Origin: Deltaproteobacteria bacterium
GTDB lineage: Bacteria; Desulfobacterota; DSM-4660; Desulfatiglandales; Desulfatiglandaceae
Assembly (NCBI GenBank): GCA_018644785.1
Contig: JABGPV010000004.1
Location: 37,841-54,123 of the forward strand
Direction of reading: 5' to 3'
Length of the DNA: 16,283 bases
Below are positions 1 to 6,306 of this stretch, piece after piece. Under the pieces are notes generated by a model. That model saw only the letters and a program-made list of their open reading frames with translations, did not search any database and was not told where the DNA came from. The position numbers were made by a program, and so were the translations under genes. Positions within the stretch are counted from its first letter, which is position 1; the number at the start of each line of letters is the position of its first letter.

Positions 1-275
1 TACTGTTTAATGGCTGTTGCGGGGATCTTTCTTTCATCCACCCTCAGGGACATGGCAATGTAAGGTTCTTTGAGAAACTCAAATCCCGCAAAACGGTTGT
101 CGAACATGTCCATGACATTGACCCAGCCCGCAGACCGTTCCTGGGTGGAATCTTCAGTCAGGTTTCGAAAGGTATGACGACCGATTTTCTCAGACAGACC
201 TTCCAGAAAGTCCTCTGCGGGCTTACCCTTTACCTGGTACCGGGTAAAACTTCCCGAGCCGCTTATGAGACCCAT
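1..275 (-). CDS. rdgC: RdgC-like recombination-associated protein (5' part only)
   Basis: The minus strand reads open from an ATG at 275 to the window edge, giving the first 91 residues of a longer protein. It begins MGLISGSGSFTRYQV and continues through QERSAGWV, a central MDMFDNRF segment and LRVDERKIPATAIK. The order of the N-terminal Gly-Ser-Phe strand, the E-R-x-x-G-W-V segment and the LRxDxRxxPA segment is what I know from RdgC-family proteins, ring-shaped DNA-binding proteins that modulate RecA-dependent recombination. A Shine-Dalgarno (AGGAAA) lies 4-5 nt before the ATG. The C-terminal two thirds lie outside the window, so full length and integrity cannot be judged. The family assignment is by pattern recognition and could be a diverged relative rather than a true RdgC. 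Confidence 0.72.
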   Translation of the reverse strand, partial: MGLISGSGSFTRYQVKGKPAEDFLEGLSEKIGRHTFRNLTEDSTQERSAGWVNVMDMFDNRFAGFEFLKEPYIAMSLRVDERKIPATAIKQ

Positions 276-790
276 TGGTTTCCTTTCTATCTTCTCTGTA
301 TAGATCGATGTTTTTGTTGTTGTTGATTCCTCTCGGGAGTCCGAAATTTCCAGTTCTGCACAATGAATCTCTGTTCCAATTTTCAGGCTCTTATGAGAAA
401 GGCCGCACCCTATCAGATTCAGAACATAAGTGTCAATGATGGAGAAAAAATGCGGCGGATTTGCTAGATCGGTTTTTGGCCGTGACTTGTTTGTTTGACA
501 TTAAGCCACAATGTAATTACAGTGATTCTATCGAGATGTCAGCTTTTCCTGAGTGGGAAATAACCAGAAGTTTGAGCCGAAATGGCCTTTGCGTGGTGCA
601 GATTTGTGGCATCCTGCCACAGCCAAGAATCTGCTAAACGAGCTGCCTGAGTTGGTCCTGTTGACCTTTGATTCAAGTCTTGAGCAAATCTGCCGGAGGA
701 GAGGGTCTGGCGTGCAACGCGGATTCCCATTGACAATCAATCTCTCTGACCCGTAAATTCACAAGAAAAATCGTACATCAGGAGGTTTCT
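276..790. other. Gene-poor stretch with inverted repeats
   Basis: This 515-bp stretch separates the divergent rdgC-like and VOC genes. I find no convincing gene in it: the open frames (for example 553-756 plus and 528-740 minus) lack good ribosome binding sites and resemble no family I know. It should hold the promoters of both flanking genes. TTGACA at 495-500 followed after 17 nt by TACAGT (518-523) is a weak plus-strand promoter candidate. The second half (598-693) contains the inverted repeats listed separately. The strong AGGAGG at 781-786 belongs to the VOC gene. Confidence 0.6.
598..693. repeat. Long-range inverted repeat enclosing a hairpin
   Basis: GCAGATTTG at 598-606 is matched by its perfect reverse complement CAAATCTGC at 685-693, 78 nt away. 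Just inside the left arm, TGTGGCA (605-611) and TGCCACA (615-621) form a 7-bp stem with a 3-nt loop. Near the right arm, TCAAG-T-CTTGA forms another small palindrome. The arrangement could be a structured RNA, a miniature mobile element remnant or a repeat-family member. Only the pairing itself is seen; nothing shows which applies. Confidence 0.4.
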
Positions 791-1174
791 ATGGAGTATT
801 TTTTAGACCATATTCATGTCCGCTGTAGTGACGTGGACGCAAGTATTGCCTACTTCAAAAAGATGTTTGATGCGAAAGAGGTAGCCAGGAGTGAAGCAAA
901 AGGGATGCCCATAATTACACTGGAAATGGCGGGACAACGGTTTGCCTTTTCTCCCAAACGGGAGGAGGTTACTATCCGTGTGCAACCCCATGAGCCCGGT
1001 TGGGGTGTTTACCAGATCGGTTTGAAAGTGGAAAACCTGGATAAGGCCCTGGCGGAACTGAAGAAGCGGGGGGCTGAAATTTCAAAAGAACCCTTTGCCC
1101 CCATGGATGGCCTTAGAATCTTTTTTGTAAATGGGCCGGATGGCCTTGAAATAGAGGTAATGGAATATTTGTAA
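791..1174 (+). CDS. VOC-superfamily (glyoxalase/bleomycin-resistance fold) protein
   Basis: A 127-residue protein with the two beta-alpha-beta-beta-beta modules of the vicinal oxygen chelate superfamily: DHIHVRCSDVDASIAYFKKMF at the N-terminus and YQIGLKVENLDKALAELKKRG in the second half, ending in PDGLEIEVMEYL. Family members are metal-dependent isomerases, lyases or dioxygenases such as glyoxalase I and methylmalonyl-CoA epimerase. Likely metal positions are His7, Glu45, Gln75 and Glu122; Gln75 stands where a His is most common, though Gln is a ligand in some glyoxalases. The start is fixed by AGGAGG four nucleotides upstream. The substrate cannot be told from sequence. The Tim44-like gene follows on the same strand after 67 bp, so cotranscription is possible. 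Confidence 0.85.
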   Translation: MEYFLDHIHVRCSDVDASIAYFKKMFDAKEVARSEAKGMPIITLEMAGQRFAFSPKREEVTIRVQPHEPGWGVYQIGLKVENLDKALAELKKRGAEISKEPFAPMDGLRIFFVNGPDGLEIEVMEYL

Positions 1175-1241
1175 CGACCCAACGGCCATTAGAGGTTGTG
1201 CGGAAAAGGGTTTTTCATGAGTGAGGAATCAAGGGGATAAA

Positions 1242-2228
1242 ATGCGAAATATATCAAGACGGAAACCTACAAAACACCAGGTGATGATTTCAATGATGGC
1301 GCTCTTTTTCGCCTTTCTTTTTGTATCGGCGGTTTGGGTGGAGTATTCAGAGGCCAGAAGCAGGGGCGGTGGAAGATCTTTCAGCCGTAGTCGTTCCTTC
1401 AGCAGAACGCCGAGCCGGACCGCTCCCAGAACGAACGTAAACACGCCTCGGAGAAGTTCAAGTTTTATGCGAGGTTTGGGCGGCGGTCTTCTCGGGGGAG
1501 CCATTGGGAGCATGTTGTTCGGCGGTGTGGGTCATGGTGCCGGCATGGGTGGCGGCGGTGTCGGTGGCAGTGGCATTGGTCTGTTTGAGATCCTGATCAT
1601 CGGAGGGCTGATTTTCTTCCTCTATAAAAAATTTTCAGGGAAGAACCGCTCGGGGTCCAACCGATCGCCCTTCTCCTCACCGGGAGGGGGATATAACACC
1701 GGTGGTGGATATGAAGATGTTCCAGCCCCGCCATCCCGGCCCCCGGATATGGCATCGGGCAATATTCCCGACATGGCATCGGGGGACCCTGTGGTGGAAG
1801 AACTGAATACGGTTAGACACTACGATCCGGGATTTGATCCCGAGAATTTCAAGGAATTTGCCCAGGATGTGTTTTTCAAGGTCCAGGCGGCCTGGACCCG
1901 CAGGGATATTTCCGTGATGACGCAGTATCTGGGAGCCCAGCTCCTGGGAGAATACGAACAGCATTTTGCGGATTTGAAAGCCAAAGGGCAGGAAAACCGC
2001 CTTGAAAACATTGCCGTGCGCAAGGTGGATATTGTGGACATGGGGGAGATGGACGGGGAACCCTTTGTCATTATCCAGTTTCGAGCAAACCTGCTGGATT
2101 ACACGGTGGATGAGGCCACCGGAAATGTCATTGAGGGAAGTTCATCTGAGCCGGTGAAGTTCCTGGAACGGTGGGCTTTTTCCAAATCAGGCTCATCCGA
2201 CTGGAAACTGGAGGGTATTCAGGAATAA
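1242..2228 (+). CDS. Tim44-like domain membrane/exported protein
   Basis: I choose the ATG at 1242 (328 aa) over an in-frame GTG at 1221 because AAGGGG (1231-1236) sits at proper spacing only for the ATG. Residues 1-12 are basic, 14-35 form a signal peptide or anchor, 41-75 are Arg/Ser-rich with RSFSR repeats, 79-112 are Gly-rich, and 112-129 form a second hydrophobic segment followed by YKKFSGK. A linker with the repeat PDMASG twice (168-181) leads to a C-terminal domain (about 190-326) resembling the Tim44/MRPL45-type fold, whose mitochondrial member tethers Hsp70 to the import channel. Bacterial versions with this same signal/Gly-rich/TM/Tim44 layout are widespread but poorly understood. 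The predicted location is the inner membrane; orientation is uncertain. Confidence 0.82.
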   Translation: MRNISRRKPTKHQVMISMMALFFAFLFVSAVWVEYSEARSRGGGRSFSRSRSFSRTPSRTAPRTNVNTPRRSSSFMRGLGGGLLGGAIGSMLFGGVGHGAGMGGGGVGGSGIGLFEILIIGGLIFFLYKKFSGKNRSGSNRSPFSSPGGGYNTGGGYEDVPAPPSRPPDMASGNIPDMASGDPVVEELNTVRHYDPGFDPENFKEFAQDVFFKVQAAWTRRDISVMTQYLGAQLLGEYEQHFADLKAKGQENRLENIAVRKVDIVDMGEMDGEPFVIIQFRANLLDYTVDEATGNVIEGSSSEPVKFLERWAFSKSGSSDWKLEGIQE

Positions 2229-2249
2229 AATCTCACGGAGCGTCGGCTT

Positions 2250-2309
2250 GGAACGCGGCGTTCCCGTCAGAATACGGTTCGTTCCACCTGGTTCCCACGT
2301 TCAGGGTGG
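2250..2309. repeat. Palindromic intergenic element between convergent genes
   Basis: GGAACGC-G-GCGTTCC (2250-2264) is a perfect 7-bp palindrome around one base. It is followed by CCACCTG (2284-2290) facing CAGGGTGG (2302-2309), a near-perfect second stem with one extra G, enclosing GTTCCCACGTT. GTTCC recurs several times. The element lies in the 94-bp gap between the converging Tim44-like and flavodoxin genes. It could act as a bidirectional terminator, although no T-run follows, or be a degenerate copy of an interspersed palindromic repeat. Pairing is seen; the role is inferred. Confidence 0.45.
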
Positions 2310-2322
2310 AGCACGAGGAAAT

Positions 2323-2868
2323 TTACTCAACAGAAGAAAGTACGCCTTTCACTTTTTCAGCGACCTCTTCAAGGTCCGCCTGGTTTGGTCTTCCCCGTAT
2401 ATCCCCCAGGCGACCACCCACGGAATGGCTTCGAAGTTTCTCCGTCTTATATTCGCCCACCACATACCATTCTCCGATAATCGTGAACCCCAGATGATCA
2501 AAGAGCTGACCCATAAATTTAACGGCTGGAATCGCCTCATTGATGCCCGTGTGAACACCGCCATAGGTGCAATAGGCGACCACATGGGAAGAGGGCCTTC
2601 TGGGGGAAGTGGGTTTTATCTCCCCCGCCTTGACATAACTCTGAATCAGCCCTCTGTGAAGATCCATGAGGGTTTTTCCCGGCAGCTGGCCATATACCCC
2701 GGATCCCACAAAAACGAAATCATAGTCGAGAATGTTCAGCGAAAGTTCCTTTGAACCAATTTTGATCGTATCCACCGGGTATCCCAGCTCCTGGACTGTT
2801 GCGTCTATTTTTCTCGCCACCTTCTCTGTATTCCCGGTTGAAGAAAAATAAAGATTGAGTACTTTCAT
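2323..2868 (-). CDS. Flavodoxin family protein
   Basis: The protein starts MKVLNLYFSSTGNTEKVAR, in which SSTGNT (residues 9-14) is the phosphate-binding loop for FMN after the first beta strand. VFVGSGVYGQLPGK (residues 52-65) is the second FMN-loop region, and AYCTYGGVHTG (about 115-125) matches the third loop of flavodoxin-like NADPH/FMN proteins. I choose the ATG at 2868 (181 aa) because AGGGAGG lies just upstream; a longer frame opening at 2943 lacks support. It is expected to be a cytoplasmic low-potential electron carrier or flavin oxidoreductase. Flavodoxin versus 'flavodoxin-like domain' oxidoreductase cannot be settled; the partner is unknown. It is transcribed alone, convergent with the Tim44-like gene. 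Confidence 0.85.
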   Translation of the reverse strand: MKVLNLYFSSTGNTEKVARKIDATVQELGYPVDTIKIGSKELSLNILDYDFVFVGSGVYGQLPGKTLMDLHRGLIQSYVKAGEIKPTSPRRPSSHVVAYCTYGGVHTGINEAIPAVKFMGQLFDHLGFTIIGEWYVVGEYKTEKLRSHSVGGRLGDIRGRPNQADLEEVAEKVKGVLSSVE

Positions 2869-2932
2869 TTCATCCTCCCTGATTTCGATTATGAATTGAT
2901 TAAGATGCCTTGAATCCCGAACCAACATATTT

Positions 2933-2938
2933 ATTATA
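2933..2938 (-). promoter_or_regulatory. Candidate -10 box for the flavodoxin gene
   Basis: On the minus strand TATAAT, a perfect -10 consensus, lies about 65 nt before the flavodoxin ATG. No clear -35 hexamer is seen at normal spacing, though TTGAAA is present closer than usual. On the plus strand the same AT-rich patch also offers TTGAAT (2910-2915), 16 nt, TATTAT (2932-2937), which could serve the DUF1638 operon. Confidence 0.35.
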
Positions 2939-3042
2939 GACATAATTTCAATCTATGGGGATAAAAATAAAGAACCCCGAACCGAGCGTCAAGCGAAAAC
3001 AATTGAAAAAGCAGAAACCTTTTTACGCCTCCACGCCTTTGT

Positions 3043-3098
3043 GGTAACCATGGGCTTCAGGTGATGGCTACGAATGATTACCCGGTGAAAAGCCCGGG
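3043..3098 (+). promoter_or_regulatory. Structured leader of the DUF1638 operon
   Basis: GGTAA (3043-3047) pairs with TTACC (3078-3082), and directly inside it CCAT (3048-3051) pairs with ATGG (3064-3067), giving a nested two-part helix. A second helix, CCCGG (3081-3085) with CCGGG (3094-3098), shares bases 3081-3082 with the first, so the two compete. The second helix ends just before the Shine-Dalgarno GAAGGGAG. The layout is compatible with translational control. No B12-box was recognised, so this is not a standard cobalamin riboswitch. Confidence 0.3.
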
Positions 3099-3116
3099 TT
3101 GAAGGGAGATCTTTCC

Positions 3117-3731
3117 ATGCAAAAGGCGGATAAACCGAAAATGATTGCATGCGGCATCTTGCAAGAAGAAATCGACCGGTTGCTCGAGTTGGGGGAGATC
3201 GATGCGGAGGTTCACTATTTGAGCAAGGGCTTGCACACCGATTACAGCCGTCTTCAGAAAGCTTTGAACGGTGCCCTGATAAAACGCTTTCCTCGCTCTC
3301 CAGGCGGCATTGTTGTGGTCTACGGTGACGTCTGTCTGGGTTTCAACGGCGAAATGCAGGCGTTGGTTGAAAAACACGGGGTGGTCAAAGTCGACGGACT
3401 TAACTGCATTGATTGTCTCCTGGGCGGCAGGGGGCGGCTGCTCGAGATCGATCCGGAACACAAAATGCTGTTTTTGAATCCGGCGTTCATTGGTTTTATG
3501 GGCAGAATCTGGGATAGGCCCGGTCAAGAGATACGGGACATGTTCAACATGCTCGACGGCATCATACTCCTGGATGCTTTGGGAGACCTGGACGCTTACC
3601 GGGATCAGATCGATGCTATTTCCCAAAAGACGGCCCTGCCGATTCTGGAGAGAAAAAACATCGGGCTCAACGGCTTGAAAGCAGTTATCCAGGATGCGTT
3701 AGAACGGAGAAGCCCGTGCAGAATAAGCTGA
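3117..3731 (+). CDS. DUF1638 domain protein
   Basis: A 204-residue protein without signal peptide. It opens with KMIACGILQEEI, the usual start of the DUF1638 family, and has the family's central VVVYGDVCLGF (about residues 66-76) and NCIDCLLGGRGRLL (96-109). Conserved-looking cysteines are Cys12, Cys73, Cys97 and Cys100, which could bind a metal or cofactor. The function of the family is unknown; members often lie beside corrinoid-dependent methyltransferase genes, as here. The ATG at 3117 is chosen over an upstream in-frame TTG at 3099 because GAAGGGAG (3101-3108) is well placed for it. The stop overlaps the next gene by 16 bp, so the two are probably translationally coupled. Confidence 0.82.
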   Translation: MQKADKPKMIACGILQEEIDRLLELGEIDAEVHYLSKGLHTDYSRLQKALNGALIKRFPRSPGGIVVVYGDVCLGFNGEMQALVEKHGVVKVDGLNCIDCLLGGRGRLLEIDPEHKMLFLNPAFIGFMGRIWDRPGQEIRDMFNMLDGIILLDALGDLDAYRDQIDAISQKTALPILERKNIGLNGLKAVIQDALERRSPCRIS

Positions 3732-4720
3732 TGCAACTGATGCGCAAGTATCAAAGGGGCAATCGACCCACCTTCCATCTCGGACCGTTTCTGCCCATTG
3801 CCGCCATTCGGGATCGCGGATTGGCGTTCAATGACGTTTTCCGGGATGCACGAACCATGACCACGGCAGCCCGAATGGGTTTTGAACTGGGATTTGAATC
3901 CACTGTCGTGCCCTTTGATCTGAATGTGGAAGCGGAAATTCTCGGCGCTGGGGTATGCTATCATGAGGGGTTCGACGGCCACCCGGTCTACCCCACCATC
4001 GCCCACCGGCCCGTAGCCCATGCTGAAGATGTAGCCATTCCGACCCATATGGGAACCCGTGGGCGGATGCCGGCTATTCTGCAAACCATCGATTCGCTTA
4101 AGAATCTAAACTCAGACACGGGCGCCGTCGGAGTGTTCATGCCGGGCCCCTTCACGCTGGCCGGTCAGGTGATGGAACCTGAGCAGTTGTTTATCATGCT
4201 GCTGAAAAAGCCGGATCAGGCAGGAAGGATTTTAGAGCGATTGACGGAGTTTATCAATGCGCTGAAAACCGTTTATGCCGCCGCAGGGGTTGATTTCATG
4301 GTGGTGGAAGAGGGGGGAGCGGTGAGTGTTTCCCCAAGGATGTTCGGCCGAATGCTGCTGCCGCACCTTCAAGCGGTTTTTTCAGTAAAACCCTGCCCCA
4401 TGGCCATTTCACTTGTGGGTGGCACGGATCAGTTCCTGGAGTTTCTCCTGGCATGCCACCCGGACGGCGTTCAGATTGATCGCCAGTGCAATACGACCGA
4501 TGCAAGGGAAAAGATCCCGGCTTTTCTGCCGCTTTTCACCGGTTGCGGCAGTAATCCCATGCTGGCCGACGGCGATCCGGAAACCATCGCCAAAGCGGTG
4601 CGTGATCGCCTGGACCAGGGCGCCACGGCGGTTGCACCGCCGGCGGATATTTATCCGGCGGCCAGGATGGAAAACATTGCCGCTTTTATTCGGGCTGTCC
4701 GCGAATACCCAAAGGAATAA
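3716..4720 (+). CDS. UroD/MtaA-like methyltransferase family protein lacking canonical zinc ligands
   Basis: A 334-residue TIM-barrel protein of the uroporphyrinogen decarboxylase superfamily. ARTMTTAARMGFELGFESTV, VPFDLNVEAEILGAG (about 65-79), GVFMPGPFTLAGQ (139-151), and the C-terminal NPMLADGDPETI and MENIAAFI segments fit the MtaA/CmuA branch, which moves methyl groups between corrinoid proteins and thiols. In MtaA-type enzymes zinc is held by a His-x-Cys motif and a later Cys in a PGCG-like segment; here these places read SLVGG (232-236) and PPADI (308-312). Free cysteines remain at 247, 258 and 277. The GTG start at 3716 has GGAGA five nt upstream and overlaps DUF1638; an ATG at 3731 is the alternative. 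Catalytic role is therefore uncertain. Confidence 0.8.
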   Translation: MQNKLMQLMRKYQRGNRPTFHLGPFLPIAAIRDRGLAFNDVFRDARTMTTAARMGFELGFESTVVPFDLNVEAEILGAGVCYHEGFDGHPVYPTIAHRPVAHAEDVAIPTHMGTRGRMPAILQTIDSLKNLNSDTGAVGVFMPGPFTLAGQVMEPEQLFIMLLKKPDQAGRILERLTEFINALKTVYAAAGVDFMVVEEGGAVSVSPRMFGRMLLPHLQAVFSVKPCPMAISLVGGTDQFLEFLLACHPDGVQIDRQCNTTDAREKIPAFLPLFTGCGSNPMLADGDPETIAKAVRDRLDQGATAVAPPADIYPAARMENIAAFIRAVREYPKE

Positions 4721-4750
4721 AGCAATATTCCCTTACAAACAGGAGAAAAT

Positions 4751-5518
4751 ATGATCGAAAGAATTGTATCGCTAACCCCTTCCATAACGGAAACGATTTT
4801 TGCATTGGGCGCGGGTCACCGTGTGGTCGGGATTACCGATGCCTGCGACTTTCCACCGGAAGTTCACACCAGACCGCACATCTGCTCCTGGTTTGATCCG
4901 GACATGGATCGCATCGGAAAGCTCAAACCGGACATGGTTCTGGGACTTGAAACCGCCCATGAGAAACTGATCCCTGTTTTTAAAACCCGAGGCATAAGAC
5001 TGGAACTTTTCAACCCGGCCACTGTGGATGAAGTCTTTAAAGACATGTTGTCCATGGGCGTTTTACTGGATATCTCTAATGAAGCGCAGGCACTGGTTGC
5101 AGGGCTTAGGAAGAGGATGGCAGTGCTTGACGCCAAGGTTCTGAAAATTGCCCCTGATGAGAGGGTAACCGTAGCCCGGGTGCTGGATTTCAACGGCGAA
5201 AGTCTGATTGTCGCAGGACCGCGCTCATTCCAGTATGATGTTATCTTACGCGGCGGCGGAGTAAACGTAACCACGGACATCGACGAAGCCTATCCCAAGG
5301 TGCCCTTTGCACAGTTCAGATCGTGGGACCCGCAGATGTTTTTCATATGCGGAGGGGGCTTGAATGCTATTCCGCGGTTGAAAGCGGATTTGCATTGGCG
5401 CCGGCTGACAGCGGTGAAGACCGGGCGAATTTATCAATTTGATTGCGGACTGACCTGCAGAACCGGTCCCCACATCGTGGATATGGCGGAACGCCTGTTT
5501 CAAACCCTTTACGCCTGA
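4751..5518 (+). CDS. BtuF-like (periplasmic-binding fold) protein without signal peptide
   Basis: A 255-residue protein of the helical-backbone metal/cobalamin receptor family (PF01497 type). The N-terminus RIVSLTPSITETIFALGAGHRVVG is the classic first motif, followed by FDPDMDRIGKLKPDMVLGLE (about 48-67) and the C-terminal lobe with VPFAQFRSWDPQMFFI. Typical BtuF and FhuD proteins carry a signal peptide or lipobox; here the motif begins at residue 4 after a well-placed AGGAG, so the protein should be cytoplasmic. No permease or ATPase is adjacent. It follows the UroD-like gene after 30 bp. A corrinoid is the most plausible ligand given the neighbours, but siderophores or metals are possible. 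The gene ends in TGA. Confidence 0.8.
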   Translation: MIERIVSLTPSITETIFALGAGHRVVGITDACDFPPEVHTRPHICSWFDPDMDRIGKLKPDMVLGLETAHEKLIPVFKTRGIRLELFNPATVDEVFKDMLSMGVLLDISNEAQALVAGLRKRMAVLDAKVLKIAPDERVTVARVLDFNGESLIVAGPRSFQYDVILRGGGVNVTTDIDEAYPKVPFAQFRSWDPQMFFICGGGLNAIPRLKADLHWRRLTAVKTGRIYQFDCGLTCRTGPHIVDMAERLFQTLYA

Positions 5519-5645
5519 AACCTAAAACCTGCATTCAACTTTTTTGAAGATACTGTCAACGTTTGTATTTCAATCTGCTGGTTAAAGAATAATTCGGATG
5601 ACGCAACACCCGCTTCGTTACAATTTTGCGCTGAGGAGATGACAG

Positions 5646-6284
5646 TTGTCACACGGAAGACTCTATGACATATCCGTTTCACTGGGCGATGAATCCATCG
5701 ATTTCCCGGGAGATACCCCGTATCAACGGAAAATGGCCCAGGCCCTCGAAGACGGTGGTGAATGCAACCTCTCCGAAATCACCATGAGCGCCCATGCCGG
5801 GACGCACATGGATGCGCCTTACCATTTCTTTTCAGACGGAAAAACCATTGACCGGTTCCCGGTGGAAAAATTTGTTCTTTCGGCGCTTGTGGTCCATGTT
5901 CAAAACAGGGTGTCAATTGAGCCTGGGGAGCTGGAAAATATGAATGTTCTTCCCGGTGAGGCCATCCTCTTCAAAACCAGCAACTCCACGGAAGGTCGAA
6001 TTGAAAACGGCGTGTTTGAGGAGAACTTTGTTTATCTCAGTGAAAAGGGAGCGGATTGGTGTCTGCAAAAAGGGGTCGGGCTGGTCGGTATTGATTACAT
6101 TACCATTGAAAAATATGGCAGCAAAGGGTTTCCTGTACACCGCAAGATTCTCGGCAGGGGCATTCCGATCCTGGAAGGGGTTAATCTGAAAAGTGTCCCC
6201 GCGGGCAACTATACTCTGTACTGTTTTCCCCTGAAGATCGGGGGCGGGGAGGGGGCTCCGGTTCGAGCAGTTTTGATGGATTGA
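5646..6284 (+). CDS. Cyclase family protein (kynurenine formamidase-like metal hydrolase)
   Basis: A 212-residue protein with the signature HAGTHMDAPYHF, giving metal ligands His50, His54 and Asp56, with His60 as the usual catalytic/ligand His. Upstream LYDISVSLGDESIDFPGD and downstream FKTSN, VGIDYITIE and HRKILGRGIPILEGV are all typical of the family, which hydrolyses amide bonds as in N-formylkynurenine or isatin, or has uncharacterised cyclase activity. The start is a TTG at 5646 with GAGGAG six nt before it; an ATG at 5639 in another frame runs only a few codons. It is 127 bp after the BtuF-like gene and converges on the zinc-ribbon gene with 22 bp between. No kynurenine pathway gene is nearby, so the substrate is open. 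Confidence 0.85.
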   Translation: MSHGRLYDISVSLGDESIDFPGDTPYQRKMAQALEDGGECNLSEITMSAHAGTHMDAPYHFFSDGKTIDRFPVEKFVLSALVVHVQNRVSIEPGELENMNVLPGEAILFKTSNSTEGRIENGVFEENFVYLSEKGADWCLQKGVGLVGIDYITIEKYGSKGFPVHRKILGRGIPILEGVNLKSVPAGNYTLYCFPLKIGGGEGAPVRAVLMD

Positions 6285-6306
6285 CACCGGTTGGGAAAAC
6301 GAAGCA

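Noticed and set aside
553..756. Small plus-strand frame of 67 codons upstream of the VOC gene
   Set aside because: No ribosome binding site, no recognisable motif, and overlapping open frames on the opposite strand suggest chance.
3100..3111. TTGAAGGGAGAT shared with 12081-12092 as a repeat or operator
   Set aside because: Both copies are ribosome binding site contexts rich in purines; the match is explained by that.
3941..4084. Possible cobalamin riboswitch controlling the DUF1638 operon
   Set aside because: No B12-box or expected core was found either upstream of 3117 or within the genes.
5536..5555. TTCAA-CTTTT-TTGAA after the BtuF-like gene as a terminator
   Set aside because: Only five AT-rich pairs and no T-run after the stem; too weak to call.
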